From assembly GCF_018294505.1 (NCBI RefSeq), contig NC_057809.1:511826013-511890012 (forward strand): 64,000 nt of DNA, written 5' to 3'. Under the pieces are notes generated by a model. That model had not been told where the DNA came from. It did not search any database and saw only the letters and a program-made list of their open reading frames with translations. How positions within the stretch are numbered: the stretch's first letter is position 1; every line of letters starts with the position of its first letter. The position numbers and the translations under genes were made by a program. This stretch comes from Triticum aestivum (taxonomy: Eukaryota; Streptophyta; Magnoliopsida; Poales; Poaceae). Shown piece by piece: positions 1 through 11,404 of this stretch.

Positions 1-80
1 AAGGCCGCGCCGACGCCCGTGCGGCCGAGCAGTTCCTGCTTCTCCCGCTCCTTCTCCGTCATCCTGCCTCCGGCACCCAT
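1..80 (-). CDS. FAD2: FAD2-type delta-12 (omega-6) fatty acid desaturase, N-terminal fragment
   Basis: Reading leftward from the ATG at 80-78, the frame is open to the window edge for 26 codons. It begins MGAGGRMTEKEREKQELLGR, the characteristic start of plant endoplasmic-reticulum oleate desaturases: MGAGGRM followed by a charged KEREK stretch. FAD2 enzymes convert oleoyl to linoleoyl groups on phosphatidylcholine. The histidine boxes and membrane segments that would prove activity lie outside the window, so function is inferred from the N-terminus alone. The ATG is chosen because it gives the exact family start and follows a plausible splice acceptor. Plant FAD2 coding regions are normally a single exon, which fits the uninterrupted frame. 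A pseudogene with later damage cannot be excluded. Confidence 0.82.
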   Translation of the reverse strand, partial: MGAGGRMTEKEREKQELLGRTGVGAA

Positions 81-87
81 GATGCTA

Positions 88-107
88 CTGACAACAACAA
101 CAAGAAC
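88..107 (-). promoter_or_regulatory. Candidate 3' splice acceptor of a FAD2 5'UTR intron
   Basis: On the minus strand a TTG-rich tract ends in CAG seven bases before the ATG (TGTTGTTGTCAG, then TAGCATC, then ATG). Plant FAD2 genes are known for one long intron in the 5' untranslated region ending just upstream of the start codon. This position and pyrimidine-rich context fit that intron's acceptor. The donor and first exon were not identified. If the intron is real it could span several kilobases of the following sequence. Confidence 0.5.
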
Positions 108-2859
108 AACCACGGGTGATCAGACAGTGTCTATGAGGCTGCGCTATATCTGTCTTGCCACAAAAATAAGGAGTGTCTGTTTGACAGTCAACAGGAATTC
201 AATTGAGCTTCAGTCAAAGTTGCACCACAGACATTGTCAAAATAAAGAGTGTGTGTTGACGGGACCGGCTATAGCCCATGCGACTGAATTTTATTTTAGG
301 TTCAGTCACTTTTTTTCTGTACCACCCCACGTATTCATCTCAAAGTATGCATATATAAACAAGACTTAAAGTGGCTAAGCTAGCTCACATCAGATACGCT
401 TCACATTGTAGCCGATGCCTCATCTCCAATTGACACATGTACGCAAATTACGTGGGGATGTCTTACAACTACAATGGTCAATTTCACTTCCAGAAATATC
501 TCGCCCCGGGTCCCACGCTCACCGCCTCTCGGTTTCTTTCTCTTCCCGCCGCACCTTCCTCTCCCCTATCCCGTTTCGATTTTCATTCAAAATTTTCCCA
601 GCCCTGCACCTTCCTCTTCCCTATCCCGTTTCGATTTTCACCCAAAAAATTTCCAGCATTGTCGCACCTCCTCCCCTCCACTTCATCCTCACCGTGTCGC
701 CTCTCCTCCTCTACCTTCGTCTACAGTGCAGCCCTCGAGAGTACCTCCTTCCCCAACCCTAGCTATCTTGATCTCCAGCGTGGCGTCAGCCATTGAGGCG
801 GGCCATGCACCGCAAGCAAACCACAACACTGCTACACATGTGCCCTCACAAGTGACCCCTGACCATCAGCCAACGCCATCGAGGTCATCAACGCTCCACC
901 TGACGTGCTGCCACACGATAGCGAGGAAGGCGACGAGCACACACGTGGTCTGGTAGGGTGGCCTCCGCATCCCACGGCGTGAGGACGTCGAGCTCAAGGA
1001 TGATGCAGCCTGGGTGGACGTGCTCCTCGCCCTGTTGGTGGTTCTCTTCCCGCGGTCCAAGGCAGCAACACCTATTTCTGACCAGCAGCCGGCAGTGGAC
1101 AAGCTCACAACCATGTTGTGATCTGGCTTCACGCTGCCCTTCTCCACCTTTCATGGTGCCACTATTGGCATCGGCTTCGGTTGGGCCCTTACTTCGCCTA
1201 GCTGCCACTAACTTCTATCATGAATGTTTACTCCGACAGCGTGAAACGTCTTCATTACGAACTAGTAGGTGTTCTTTGGGCACCATGGTATCAGGCTATT
1301 CTCACGCCGAAGTAGTTCCAAGAAGGTGGTATAGGCACATTTTTTATTCATTTTTTTACGTAATAGCAATTCGTTGTGTTAATTCAGACTAAGTGGATAT
1401 TAGTAATTAACTATGATAGTTCATGCGCTAGCCACAAGAATTTACTGGAATCTGACTTGTGTCTTCTCATTTTATTTTTGTGATTTATTTGTAGCAGATA
1501 TAAGGAGGAACATTCAGCTGAACTGAAGTGACGAGTCACAAATAACATCCTGACAACCTTTGGTTTCAGGTGGCGACCCTTCTTTTTTCAGCCATTCACT
1601 GCTATCATTTTGGTTTTTTTTTTATTTCTGTATTAAACTTGAATAATTTTTTTAACATTTCCTTGACTACTTATACCATATTGGATATATGGAGAGAAAG
1701 TTCATATGCTCATCATCTATTCAGATCGTTTGCCACATTTTACTTTGCCCGTCATTTTATTTAGTTCGGATTACCATGGGCACATCTTGCTTCATCCACT
1801 AATACAAATTTTCATCTTTTGTAGGATAGGGTACTATGCGTACAATGTGAACTTTAAAATGTGTACTAGAGCAAAAAAAAGGTTCGAAGGAAGCTTCATT
1901 TTGTACAACTTTTGGTTGTACCAGAGAATTTTCAAACTGTGACTATTTTGTTAGAAACAGTTTTGACTGGAACGTTTAAGATATATAGCTAAGCGTTTGT
2001 AACCATGGGTGAATTGTTTTTTGGTACCTTTCCGTATTTATCTATGTTATAAATTAGCTTGCACATTATCAACTGCCAGCTCGCTTACCCACAATCATTT
2101 TTTTATATAAAAAGAACAACGCAGCCACATACACTTGCTTCACGACGGGTACAGTGTGCCGCCGCGCCTTCTGCCTGCTAGTGCAAATTAAAAAGTTGCT
2201 AGGCCGTGCCGCAAGAGCCGTACATGCAAACAACACACACACATAAACATGCAGAACATGCACCACAGACATGACGTTCTCATCATTAACTTTTTGGTTA
2301 TGGGATGGAGCAAAGGTAACACTAAAAGTAATACAAAACTAAAATAATATTTTTAAGGAGAAACGAATTAAGAGAATTGATATTACCTCAAAGAAGAAAG
2401 ACAATGAAAAAAGGGGCAACTGCGTGCTAGCAGTGGCCTGCCTAGCGGGTGTGCCCAGAATTTTGGAAAATAAAATTTTTCCTATGTAAAAATTAGCTGA
2501 TTTTCAAGGGCACGCCCTCTATTCTATTTTTATGTCCGCCACCACGTGTGAGTTGTCTAAAAATTGTCGGTGTTCGATCAGATAGCTCTCCACCATTCGA
2601 TCTGGATCCAAAGGCCTAGCTGGCTTGTTCTTCCACCCTTTTTCTCCCCTTATATGAAAAATAAATTAAATAACCAAAAAAGAAAAAGAAAAAGAATATT
2701 ATGCAACTATGTGTAACATAATAGAACATAGAAATTTATACTTTCTATAGCCTTCTATATACTAAAAGAAAAGTAAAGAAAATCAATAAAATGGAACTAT
2801 CCGCATATACTTATATACGGAAATAAAAATAAAGAAAAAAAATGGAATCTTTCTAAGAA
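108..2859. other. Low-copy-looking spacer without a supportable gene
   Basis: This stretch may be upstream, intron or leader sequence of the FAD2-type gene. A TATA-like box on the plus strand lies at 352-359 (TATATAAA). It is followed by a C/T-rich segment at about 500-760 and a GC-rich segment to about 1300, but no plus-strand frame there resembles a known protein. From about 1320 the sequence becomes AT-rich. A (CA)n-like tract occurs near 2235-2250. No convincing transposon termini were seen. Confidence 0.4.
551..660. repeat. Imperfect tandem duplication, unit 55 bp (2 copies)
   Basis: Copy one (551-605) and copy two (606-660) both read GCACCTTCCTC, then CCTATCCCGTTTCGATTTTCA, then a run of A and T, then TTCCCAGC or TTTCCAGC. 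They differ by a few substitutions. The duplication makes the proline/serine-rich frames here look more protein-like than they are. Confidence 0.85.
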
Positions 2860-3700
2860 AGACTAACTTATTCGCATTGGTATTACCCTTCAAAGATAAA
2901 AATCTGAAAAATAAATTAAAACAAATAATGAATAATATTTGCACACAATATACACAGAAATTGCACTTTTTAATATGCTAAAATAATTATACAATAGTGG
3001 ATTTATGACACAAAAAAGAAAATGAAGAAAATTAAACAAATAATTGCAAATTTAGCACACAATATACATAAAAGTTGCTTTTTCTATAATATGTAAGAAT
3101 AAGTATAAAATAGTGGAATTTATTAAAAATAAAAGTTTCTAAGAAGGAATTAATTAGTGACATTAGTATTACCACAAAAATAAAAATAAATAAAACAAAG
3201 TAAAAAATACTAAAGTTCTCTAAGAAAGAATGAATTAGTGACATTGGTAGTACCCTTAAAAATAAAAGAAAAATAAATGAAAACAATGAAGTTTTCTATG
3301 GAAGAACGAATAAGTGGTATTAAATATATTATCGTTAAATAAGAAATGAAATGAAACAAAAGCTAAAACAAAATCAAAATAATGAAGTTTTGAGAAAAAA
3401 TAAATTAGTGGTATTGGTATTACCCTTTAAGAAGAAAGAAACTAATGAACACATGATTTACACAAAAATTACACTATTTTATAATTTGCAAGAATAAGCA
3501 TGTAATAGAGGAATTTTGTAAAAAAGAAATTTCCTAAAAGGAATAAGGAATGAATGAGTGGCATTGGTACTACCCTTAAAAGGGAAAGAAAATAAAAGAT
3601 GAACTAAAACAAAATCAGTGAATTTATAAGAAAGATTTAATTAGTGCCTTCGACCCTTTAAGAAGAAAGATGATGAAAAATTAAACAAATAAGGACAAAA
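2860..3700. repeat. AT-rich degenerate repeat field built on an AATTAGTGACATTGGTATTACCCTT-like core
   Basis: Variants of GAATTAGTG, then CATTGGTA, then TACCCTT followed by A-rich AAGAAAGAAAATAAA recur near 2870, 3155, 3232, 3308, 3402, 3550 and 3632. A weaker copy lies near 2380. Spacing is irregular, roughly 75-150 bp apart, and copies are heavily diverged. This is consistent with an old tandem array or serial duplications. A second recurring phrase (ACACAAAAATT, then ATAATATGCAAGAATAAG) lies between some units near 2950, 3065 and 3460. No coding potential was seen. Confidence 0.6.
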
Positions 3701-4030
3701 TATGCACAAATGTAGTGTTATTTGCACACCGATTACAAATAATTTGCATGTACAAATTCATGTTAATAGTCTCTTAACATATTAATAGTAAATTGCGTCT
3801 TATATCGTGGTGTCATCTCTCTCAACATGCTTATGCATGCACACACCCGCACACCAACACACACAAAAAATGTCACAAACATGAAGAAAAACTAAAAAAG
3901 AAAAGAAAATAGACACAAGGAAGAGACGTAGAAAACGCATTCGGACCTATACGTTGACACAATAGAGAAATCCATAGAAAGCATCTTTAAATTCAAACTG
4001 AAACGAGCTTTTAGGACCGACCTCGATTAA

Positions 4031-4110
4031 TCTGCTAGACTAACACGCCCACTAATACTCTAGGCCGTACTAATCTAACACGCCAACTAATATGCTAGAC
4101 TAACACGTCA
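4031..4110. repeat. Short triplication of a CTAGACTAACACGCCAACTAAT motif
   Basis: Three adjacent imperfect copies are visible, with cores at 4034-4057 (GCTAGACTAACACGCCCACTA), 4070-4092 and 4094-4110. The 3700-4030 flank is AT-rich with a CA-rich stretch (ACACACCCGCACACC near 3840-3860) and holds no gene. Confidence 0.6.
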
Positions 4111-4602
4111 TGGTTTCCTCCCACATCTGTCTGCAGATAGGGAGGCCAGTCCACGGATACAGATGCGAGGGCCCACCATCCAACTGCAGTCACATACATT
4201 TTGACTACAACTCGAACTAACCGGACGAAATTCGATCAAAACAGGCTGATTTCATATAAACGCGTCAAGATTTCATAGAAACATGACGGATTTCATTACA
4301 TTTGCATCAAAGCGGTGCTAGTACGACTCTGCAGGTATAGTTATTACCTAATCTAAATGGTCGCCGGCGCCAGTTATCCGTGTCTGGCCATGAGCCTCGA
4401 GAACTGAATCTTCACCGTCTCCGGTTCCGTTTCGGCGCTCTCCAGCCCCATCTCTGAAGGCCCGAAAAGTGAAGTTGTCCGCCTCCACATCGCCACCAAG
4501 CAACTAATCGGCCAACGATGTTGAGCCCACCAAGCTTGGCGTCGACGGGAGGGGAGGAGCGGTGGCCTTCCTGGGACACAAGCAGCGGCCACCTACAGTG
4601 CA

Positions 4603-5186
4603 CTACTCTTCCTCGCTGTTGGCGGCGCCCTCGGACGTGATGGCTTCGTGGTCGTCGCGGCAGGGCGCGGACTCGGCGATGTCCTCCTCCTCGTCGGTCT
4701 CATCGAACACCGTCTCGCCCGCGCTGTCACTCTCCTTGTAGGCGTCCGCCACCTCCTCCACCCGCTGACTGTACCGCCAGCGGGCGAGGCGGATCTCGCG
4801 GGCGAAGCGGTAGGACTCGAGCAGCGCCTCCTGCTCCGCGGGGTCCGTTGTCTGGCGCGATAGCCCTGCCGGCGGCGAGCTGCTCCTCCGCCTGCATGTG
4901 CTCCTGCAGGAGGTGGTTGTTGTAGGCGGCATCGGCCTGCGCCTCCCGGAAGTGCTCCTCCCGCACCATGTCCATGTAATGGGCACGACCTCTCTGATGG
5001 CCATGGTGCCCTGCACTGGTGAGGGTGCGTGGAGGAGGAGGAGGGTGGTGTTGGTTCGTCGTCGGCAGCGTCCTCCATTTGGACGTCGTCGTCCTACGGC
5101 TGCCAGCCAGCAGCAATGGCGGCCATCTCCTTCTTCTGGTCCGACGTCAGCCCGTCCCAGAGAGCTTTGGCGGGGGAGGATTCCAT
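4603..5186 (-). pseudogene. Broken copy of an unrecognised small acidic plant protein
   Basis: The ATG at 5186-5184 opens a frame beginning MESSPAKALWDGLTSDQKKE. A TAG at 5096-5094 interrupts it after 30 codons. The same frame then continues with an acidic proline/serine segment to about 5016. Protein-like sequence moves to a second frame (core MDMVREEHFREAQADAAYNN, about 5000-4865) and to a third frame from about 4860 to the stop at 4603. The third frame has a charged helix-like stretch and a very acidic tail ending SEEE. There are therefore one nonsense codon and two frame changes. I do not recognise the family. The composition (LWDGL and DQKKE motifs, charged middle, acidic tail) suggests a soluble, possibly nuclear protein, but that is inference. 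Codon positions are GC-rich, unlike the AT-rich flanks, as in many grass genes. Confidence 0.55.
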
Positions 5187-5247
5187 GGTGGGAGTGGTGC
5201 GGAGAGGAATCGGAGGTGAATGACTGTGGCTATGCGCGGGATAACAG

Positions 5248-5255
5248 TTTATATA
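5248..5255 (-). promoter_or_regulatory. TATA box of the broken minus-strand gene
   Basis: On the minus strand the sequence reads TATATAAA, 62-70 bases upstream of the ATG at 5186. Transcription would start near 5220 and leave a leader of about 35 bases. The spacing is good for a plant Pol II promoter, so this pseudogene may have kept its promoter. The upstream 5260-5740 region is GC-rich and has no supportable gene of its own. Confidence 0.55.
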
Positions 5256-6032
5256 GCAATGGTGGACAACAGAGGGACGGACGGGTGGCACTGGAGGAGA
5301 TGCGTCAGCAACCGCGTGCCATCAATATGGGCGGCATGCGGACAAATGGGAGGTCGTCGTGTTGTTTGAACGCGCGGCACCCGCCTGCACCGGAAAGCGG
5401 CGCGGGCGACGCTCTCTCGATCGGTGCACCGCTTCAATGTTGGCGCTAGTGAGCGATCGCGTCTGCTCTGGCCGGGCTTCAATGTCACCCGCTCCAGCGG
5501 GAGGGGGAGGGGTTTTTGGTGGGCCATGGAAGTCAGAAGAGGGCGTGGGATCGGTCCCCCCCACCCACACACGTTTGCCTCTCGTTTGCGAAAGAAATCA
5601 CATCCAGAGCATGCCACGGACCGATACAAGTCCGCGTTGGATGGCTTCCGCTGTCCGGAGAGCACAGTCGAGACGTATGCGGAAGGTTTGCGGGTCGGCG
5701 TTGAAGATGCCCTAAAGCGATGTTTGACACTCAACTGAAAATCAATTCAAGTTCGGTCAAATTTTAGACCCAATAGAAAACCCATAGTTGTTGGTCACTG
5801 ATTTCTCCTGTGTCTATGTATGCATGTTAAATGAGGATGCAGTAACTCTGCCTCGCCAAAAAATAATAACGGGTTGGACTGGACCTGCTTTGATTCATGA
5901 AAAGCACATGACATTCATTAGGTTGTACTTGGATATTGATTGACAAGCTAAGTAAAAAGAACTAAAACTGCAATTCAAATCTTTTGAGTTGAAATTTGAC
6001 CAAAAGTACAATTGCTCAAAAACTATAGGTCA

Positions 6033-6080
6033 TACTCCCTCCGTTCTGTTATATAAGATGTATTTGTTTTTTGATAAAAT
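6033..6080 (+). mobile_element. Stowaway-like (Mariner MITE) terminal sequence, one end only
   Basis: A TA dinucleotide is followed at 6035 by CTCCCTCCGTTCTGTTATA, the classic Triticeae Stowaway terminal repeat, then a TATAAGATGTATTTG-type subterminal sequence. No matching inverted end (ACGGAGGGAG then TA) was found within the next few hundred bases. It is either a truncated MITE or a solo terminus. The 5740-6030 flank shows nothing else. Confidence 0.65.
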
Positions 6081-6259
6081 TCCACAATATACTACTTCCT
6101 ATAGCTATTCCCTTCCAATCCTCAAGCCCAAATTGTTCCTAATGATTAGGCCAGTTTCTAAAAACATCTAAATCATGACCATTTCAAATATGTCCTTTTG
6201 TATAAACTTTAAGTCCCTGTGTATGTACTGTTTATTGATTGTGTTTCTCTTTTTGTGGT

Positions 6260-8967
6260 GAGTAGAGAACATTCCTTTTCAGAAGATACGAGGACCACAA
6301 AGGAGTGCCCCGAGGATATTTAAGAACTTGTTGCACCTAGAAAGCAACCTACTTTGATCATGTCAAATCCCATAATCGCATTACATAGTTAGTATTATTT
6401 TCATATTTATCTAATAGTTGTGAGAGAATGACTTTTGATTTCTTGCTCTTGTGCTTATTCACGGCCTTTGTCTTCTTTGGCTTTGCATGCATCAATCTTT
6501 GGGTTTTCTTGATGCCCCCAATGCCGAATTCATTGTAACTTTGATGGTACTCCTGCCTAGAAGAATATCATCATTGTAGTACACTTGAACATTTTCTTTA
6601 CTTGAAAGCTCGACCCCATCATTTCCATTTCTACCCTCTCATATTTAATGAATCATCTTAAGGCACCCAATGCAATAATATTTGCCATCAACACATATCG
6701 TAATAGATTGGCCATCCATTTGTGTTTCAACAAATTTCAATCGTCCTTTATCAATGACCGATTTTACTATTTGAGAAACACGTTGCAATCCTCGAAATTA
6801 TGCTCAGGCGAACCATGCAACTTCTAATACATCCGTCATTGGATTGATGGCTCAGCATGGTGATCAAGAATTCTGATATAATTATTTTTTGGTGATAAAT
6901 CAAAGATATATCACACGTGCTCAATCCAAAGGTATACTTCTTATTATCTAGACGGTCTTCTTGTGAGAACAACTTTGGAATTAAACAATAAAATGGTTAA
7001 AATTTTACATCACACCATTTGGTCTCTGATGTTTTCGAATAAGATATTACGCTAGCGTTGGATTTCCCAAAAGATTTCAAATTTATTTTATGTTTCTAAC
7101 AAGTAAATAGTTAGAACATACATGTCTCATTTGAAACCAAATGTAAGTCAAGTATGAAATAAGCAAAGCTACTCATTTTGATATAAAATTTAAGTAAAAC
7201 AATGGGGAAAGTTTTGGCTGCAATAAAATGTCATCACCGACCATTTTGAATGGTACAATGTATTGACTGATATGCATTGTAGCCATTTTATTGCTAATAA
7301 ATAATTTTTTCTTCTTCATTGGTCTCTCCAGATTGTTTATGATAACTTTTCTAATAGATGTATCAACAGTAAAGTAGCGACAAAATCAAAAAATATGTAA
7401 AATAATTGCTAGACATACCTCTTCTAATACGTTCGGAGAGCATGATGGTTGCATGACTTGAACAGTACATTGCTCTACTTTTGGATGACTCCCCAATGTC
7501 TTGTTGTTTCTTTTTTTTTCTTGATCTCGTAGCTCATCACTTTGATGGTCTTTGTCAACCAAACTTTATTTGGTTACATAGTCTTTCTCTTGATGCTCAT
7601 CAAGTTCTCTAGCACGTAAACTTGTAGGGCGGAAAATAGGTTCCCTTAACTTCAGAAAATCAAGCGTGGTTGTTTTGCTATGCTTGCCATGCACTTTCTC
7701 AATGATGCTTGCCTTGTGGATTTGATGGATTCGGAACATATATTATTTGGTTTGGCTTTGTCAACCAAAGTACTTTAACTCTTCGAACCATCCTTCTTTT
7801 CAACAATTTTACTAATTGACAGGACTTTTTCTTTAATAGATTCGGCACATGTACTATTTGATTTGTCTTTTTCAATTACTAGATTACCTTTATTTTCTGA
7901 ATCACCATTCATTTCTTTGATAATTCACAATATGTCTCTTTCTTGTCTAAATTTAGCAAATTATAGCTTGGCGAGCTTTTAACTTCTTTAGCCCAATTTC
8001 ATACCACTCTGAATCGGATTGCCCCCCAATGCTTCAAGACTCTTTCGCCAATGAAAACAGTTTTTGAAACTTTGCAATTGTTTATGGGGGTGTGCTTGAT
8101 GCTATATATTGGGTGAAGGTATCATTTACAAAACTCTAGCTTTTACAGCATCAAAATTGTGAGGTTCCCCGCCTTATATTAGTTCCTCGCGAATAGCATT
8201 GCACATGCCCCAAGAGAATGTAAGCTTATTTGCAATGACGTAGTATAGATAGGTCTTCCCCCCAGTGCTTTTAGACTTTTAAGGCAATGGGATGTTGCCA
8301 AAATTATATAATGGTGTAGTACCAATATTTTATGCTACAGTGCTGTATGAAGGTACGTGTGCTCCAGTAGAATTTCCACTTATTCAGCTATGAGCGTAAA
8401 GGTGCAGAGGCGAATTATGAATATCTACATTTGTGCATGGTACCAAAAAAATAGTTTCATGAGGTGTAGCATATGTTTGTTGAGGATAATTGACAGAATT
8501 GCTAGTAGTAGCATGGTCAATTCCTCTATCCACCGACATGTTTGGATTCATTGCAAGTTAGTTGTTGACAAATAAAAGGGTGAAACACTCTCTTTCATAC
8601 TGCTAGAAATGAACATTGTGTATTCCAAATTGATTAATCGAACTCATCATGTTGTTCATCGACATATGGATTTGTGAGGTTGAGATGCATAAGGGTTCGA
8701 GTACACATGTTGCATGTTGTTAAAATTATAAGACGTTGAAGCATGTAAATAATTTTGCATCGACTCTTGCACATAATAGATGCATGATTGATAAAACTAA
8801 GGCTAGTTGTTACATTATGCTCATCGAAGGATCTAGCAACACCAACATATGAATTATTTACATCTACATAAGAGAATTGGGTATTCATATTACCTTTATA
8901 GATTGCAACCTCTTGATGAGGATCTCTTTGTACCCATAATGATCACGATAGACCATTAGAAACGTCG
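6260..8967 (-). pseudogene. Heavily decayed gypsy (Ty3) gag region, minus strand
   Basis: The region sits between vague upstream sequence and a primer-binding-like site plus LTR remnant on its right. On the minus strand, short in-frame patches resemble gypsy gag: a CxLHGSPEHNFEDCNVFLK-type patch near 6770-6830, a tyrosine/cysteine-rich YYCIGC patch near 6660-6720, and a KKYTF-like patch near 6930. Every frame is riddled with stops and no RT or integrase motif was found. Left limit is approximate. The element was already old when Angela-1 inserted into its LTR. Confidence 0.5.
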
Positions 8968-9198
8968 TCCCCAGCAGAGTCGTCAACAAGTGTGTTCACG
9001 CACAAATATGTCACCACGTACCCCGATGCCAAGCATGACACACATGACACATCGCAGAAGGAGTCCTGTTAGAAGCGTGATGCGCAAGACACGTGGGTGG
9101 GGTCTTTTGATGACCTGAAACCCTACACCCCCGGGAGGGACCCCGTCAGGGCGCATGGTGGCTATGGGCTTCCCTAGTTTGACCTGACCGGCCCTAGG
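8966..9198 (-). mobile_element. Primer-binding region and truncated 5' LTR of the decayed gypsy element
   Basis: On the minus strand, a GACGACTCTGCTGGGGACG stretch (8966-8984) resembles the common gypsy primer-binding context CGACTCCGCTGGGGA. Just beyond it LTR-like sequence begins near 8990 (plus strand TGTGTTCACGCAC). It runs to 9198, where Angela-1 cuts in. No other LTR copy is in the window, so length and family are unknown. Confidence 0.5.
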
Positions 9199-10089
9199 TG
9201 AAGGAAATATGCCCTAGAGGAAATAATAAAGTTGTTATTTATATTTCCTTATATTATGATAAATGTTTATTATTCATGCTAGAATTGTATTAACCGGAAA
9301 CTTAGTACATGTGTGAATACATAGACAAACAAAGTGTCACTAGTTTGCCTCTACTTGACTAGCTCATTGAATCAATGATGGTTATGTTTCCTAACCATAG
9401 ACATGAGTTGTCATTTGATTAACGGGATCACATCATTAGAGAATAATGTGATTGACTTGACCCATCTGTTAGCTTAGCACGATGATCGTTTAGTTTGTTG
9501 CTATTGCTTTCTCCATAACTTATACATGTTCCTATGACTATGAGATCATGCAACTTCCGAATACCGGAGGAACACATTGTGTGCTACCAAATGTCACAAC
9601 GTAACTGGGTGATTATAAAGGTGCTCTACAGGTGTCTACGATGGTGTTTGTTGAGTTGGCATAGATCGAGATTAGGATTTGTCACTCCGATTGTCGGAGA
9701 GGTATCTCTGGGCCCTCTCGGTAATGTATATCACTATAAGCCTTGCAAGCAATGTAGCTAATGAGTTAGTTACGGGATGTAGCATTACGAAACGAGTAAA
9801 GAGACTTGCCGGTAACGAGATTGAACTAGGTATTGAGATACCGACGATCAAGTCTCGGGCAAGTAACATACCGATGACAAAGGGAACAACGTATATCATT
9901 ATGCGGTTTGACCGATAAAGATCTTCATAGAATATGTAGGAACCAATATGACCATCCAGGTTCCGCTATTGGTTATTGACCGGAGACGTGTCTCTGTCAT
10001 GTCTACATAGTTCTTGAACCCGTAGGGTCCGCACGCTTAACGTTCGGTGACGATCGTATTATGAGTTTATGTGTTTTGATGTACCGAAG
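9199..10089 (+). mobile_element. Angela-1 (Ty1/copia) 5' LTR, first part
   Basis: The segment begins TGAAGGAAATATGCCCTAGA, the Angela-type LTR start. It carries the family's sequence through to GATGTACCGAAG at 10078-10089. The same LTR occurs in Angela-2 in the opposite orientation, giving an internal comparison. The LTR is interrupted at 10089 by another element and resumes at 18110; the two parts make about 1.69 kb. Small frames on either strand here are non-coding LTR sequence. Confidence 0.9.
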
Positions 10090-10832
10090 TGTCATGGAAT
10101 TGTCACGGCAGATGTCCTAGTGTGAGGACTTAGTCATGAGGCCAACGCATATTTGTAGTAGCTTGAGAGGGGTTGAGCGGGACGAGAGACGCAGGGCGGA
10201 TCAACGCGCAAGACAAGGATTTAGACAGCTTCGGGCCCTGGAAACATCATCCGGTAACAACCCTACATGCTGTTTGTGGCTAGGTCTCATTATCATCATG
10301 AGGGAGTTGCCATAACTCCGGCTCTCCTGGTTGTGTCTAGAATTAATGATTATTCAACTTGTCCCTCTTGGGGTGCCCTGCCCCTCCTTATATATGTTGA
10401 AGGGGCGGGTTACATGTAGAGCCCAACTCGGACTTAAGACTTAACTATTCTATTTTCTCTCCATGGGCTTCTCTCCATGGGCTTTCTTTAGCGTTTCGGG
10501 CTTCTTAACTATTAACCCACAATCTAGCTTAACTGTCTGGCTTAACTGTCTGGCTTAACTGTCCGGCTTAACTGTCTGACTTAATTGTCTGCTTAACTAT
10601 CTGGCTCATATGACTGTGTCTGCCGGGTTACATGACTGTGTCTGCAGGGTTACATGACTGTGTCTGCCGGGTTACATGACTGTGTCTGCCGGTTACACGA
10701 CTGTGTCTGCCGGGTTACATGACTGTGTCTGCCGGGTTACATGACTGTGTCTGCTGGGTCGCCAATGAAAACATCAACTCCTAGTCGGGTCATATCTTCA
10801 GCCGGGTCATACCACGGGGTATATCGCCGACA
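10090..10832 (-). repeat. 3' LTR (743 bp) of the 8.0-kb element
   Basis: It matches 17424-18109, sharing GGAATTGTCACGGCAGATGT-type text near the left end and GGTATATC then CCGACA at the right. On the minus strand a TATATAAGGAGGGGC promoter core lies near 10383-10397. The LTR is 57 bp longer than its partner, apparently because it has more copies of the internal minisatellite units. Confidence 0.9.
10527..10765. repeat. Two minisatellites inside the LTR (13-bp and 22-bp units)
   Basis: The first array is about six copies of CTTAACTGTCTGG (roughly 10530-10605). The second is about seven copies of CATGACTGTGTCTGCCGGGTTA (roughly 10606-10765). The partner LTR has the same arrays at about 17840-18040 with fewer units (five of the 22-bp unit), so copy number has changed since insertion or differs between LTRs. 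Confidence 0.85.
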
Positions 10833-10850
10833 TTAGCCCCCAGTTTAATT
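10833..10850 (-). other. Polypurine tract of the 8.0-kb element
   Basis: Reading the minus strand into the 3' LTR gives AAACTGGGGGCTAA and then TGTCGG. This is the expected purine-rich plus-strand primer. GTAGCCCCC/GGGGGCTAC phrases recur at 11241, 11320, 11683 and 12940 in the interior, so the motif is reiterated. Confidence 0.7.
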
Positions 10851-11404
10851 TGGATTCATCCATGTTAAACTGATCCTGTAAAACAAACACAAGAACAATT
10901 TTGACAGACTATGCTCCGGGTTAAATATCTTTGTAAGCCGCCACTTGATTATCCTTAACTCCTTGTTATTTCCTTCTTCGAAAACCCGAGTCAATTTCAT
11001 AATCAATTTGCTGACGTTGGTTTCTCACAGAGAGAGACTGTGAAGAATAATTCATTTGACTCAGCTCCCAAAAATATTGGTCTTTGAAATACTCATGTGA
11101 CCTTCAAACGGCTTAAACATGAAAAACTTGTCGGGTTATAAATAGATGATGCCGATTTATAATTGTTGCAGACACCCGGTCAATCTGGTTTACTCAAAAC
11201 TGAGAATTTGAAGATTTTTCTCCCTTATATCCATATATGTAGCCCCCATGTGCTGGGTTGTCATGCTTGAAGCAACCTGGGACTTGTAATTGCCTTATAC
11301 TCATAAAAACTTCAACCGGTGTAGCCCCCAAGGGCCGGGTCATTATGCAATAATGAGCAGGGACTTTATAAATACTTCTTTGAAAAGAACATCATATGAT
11401 GTAA
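10851..11404. other. Non-coding interior of the 8.0-kb element, part 1
   Basis: No open frame of note. GGGTTGTCATGCTTG and GTAGCCCCCAAGGGCCGGGT phrases recur, as in the next kilobase. A 14-bp perfect palindrome (ACATCATATGATGT) lies at 11389-11402, directly beside the tRNA-like sequence. Confidence 0.6.

Noticed and set aside
474..956. Proline/serine-rich 160-codon frame downstream of a plus-strand TATA-like box
   Set aside because: Generated partly by a 55-bp tandem duplication, no similarity recognised, and competing frames overlap; not supportable as a gene.
9534..9918. Small frames on both strands inside the Angela-1 LTR, and their counterparts in Angela-2
   Set aside because: Non-coding LTR sequence; frames are shadows and differ among LTR copies.
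10527..10765. CRISPR-like regular repeat array
   Set aside because: Units are directly adjacent without unique spacers and lie in a plant LTR; it is a minisatellite.
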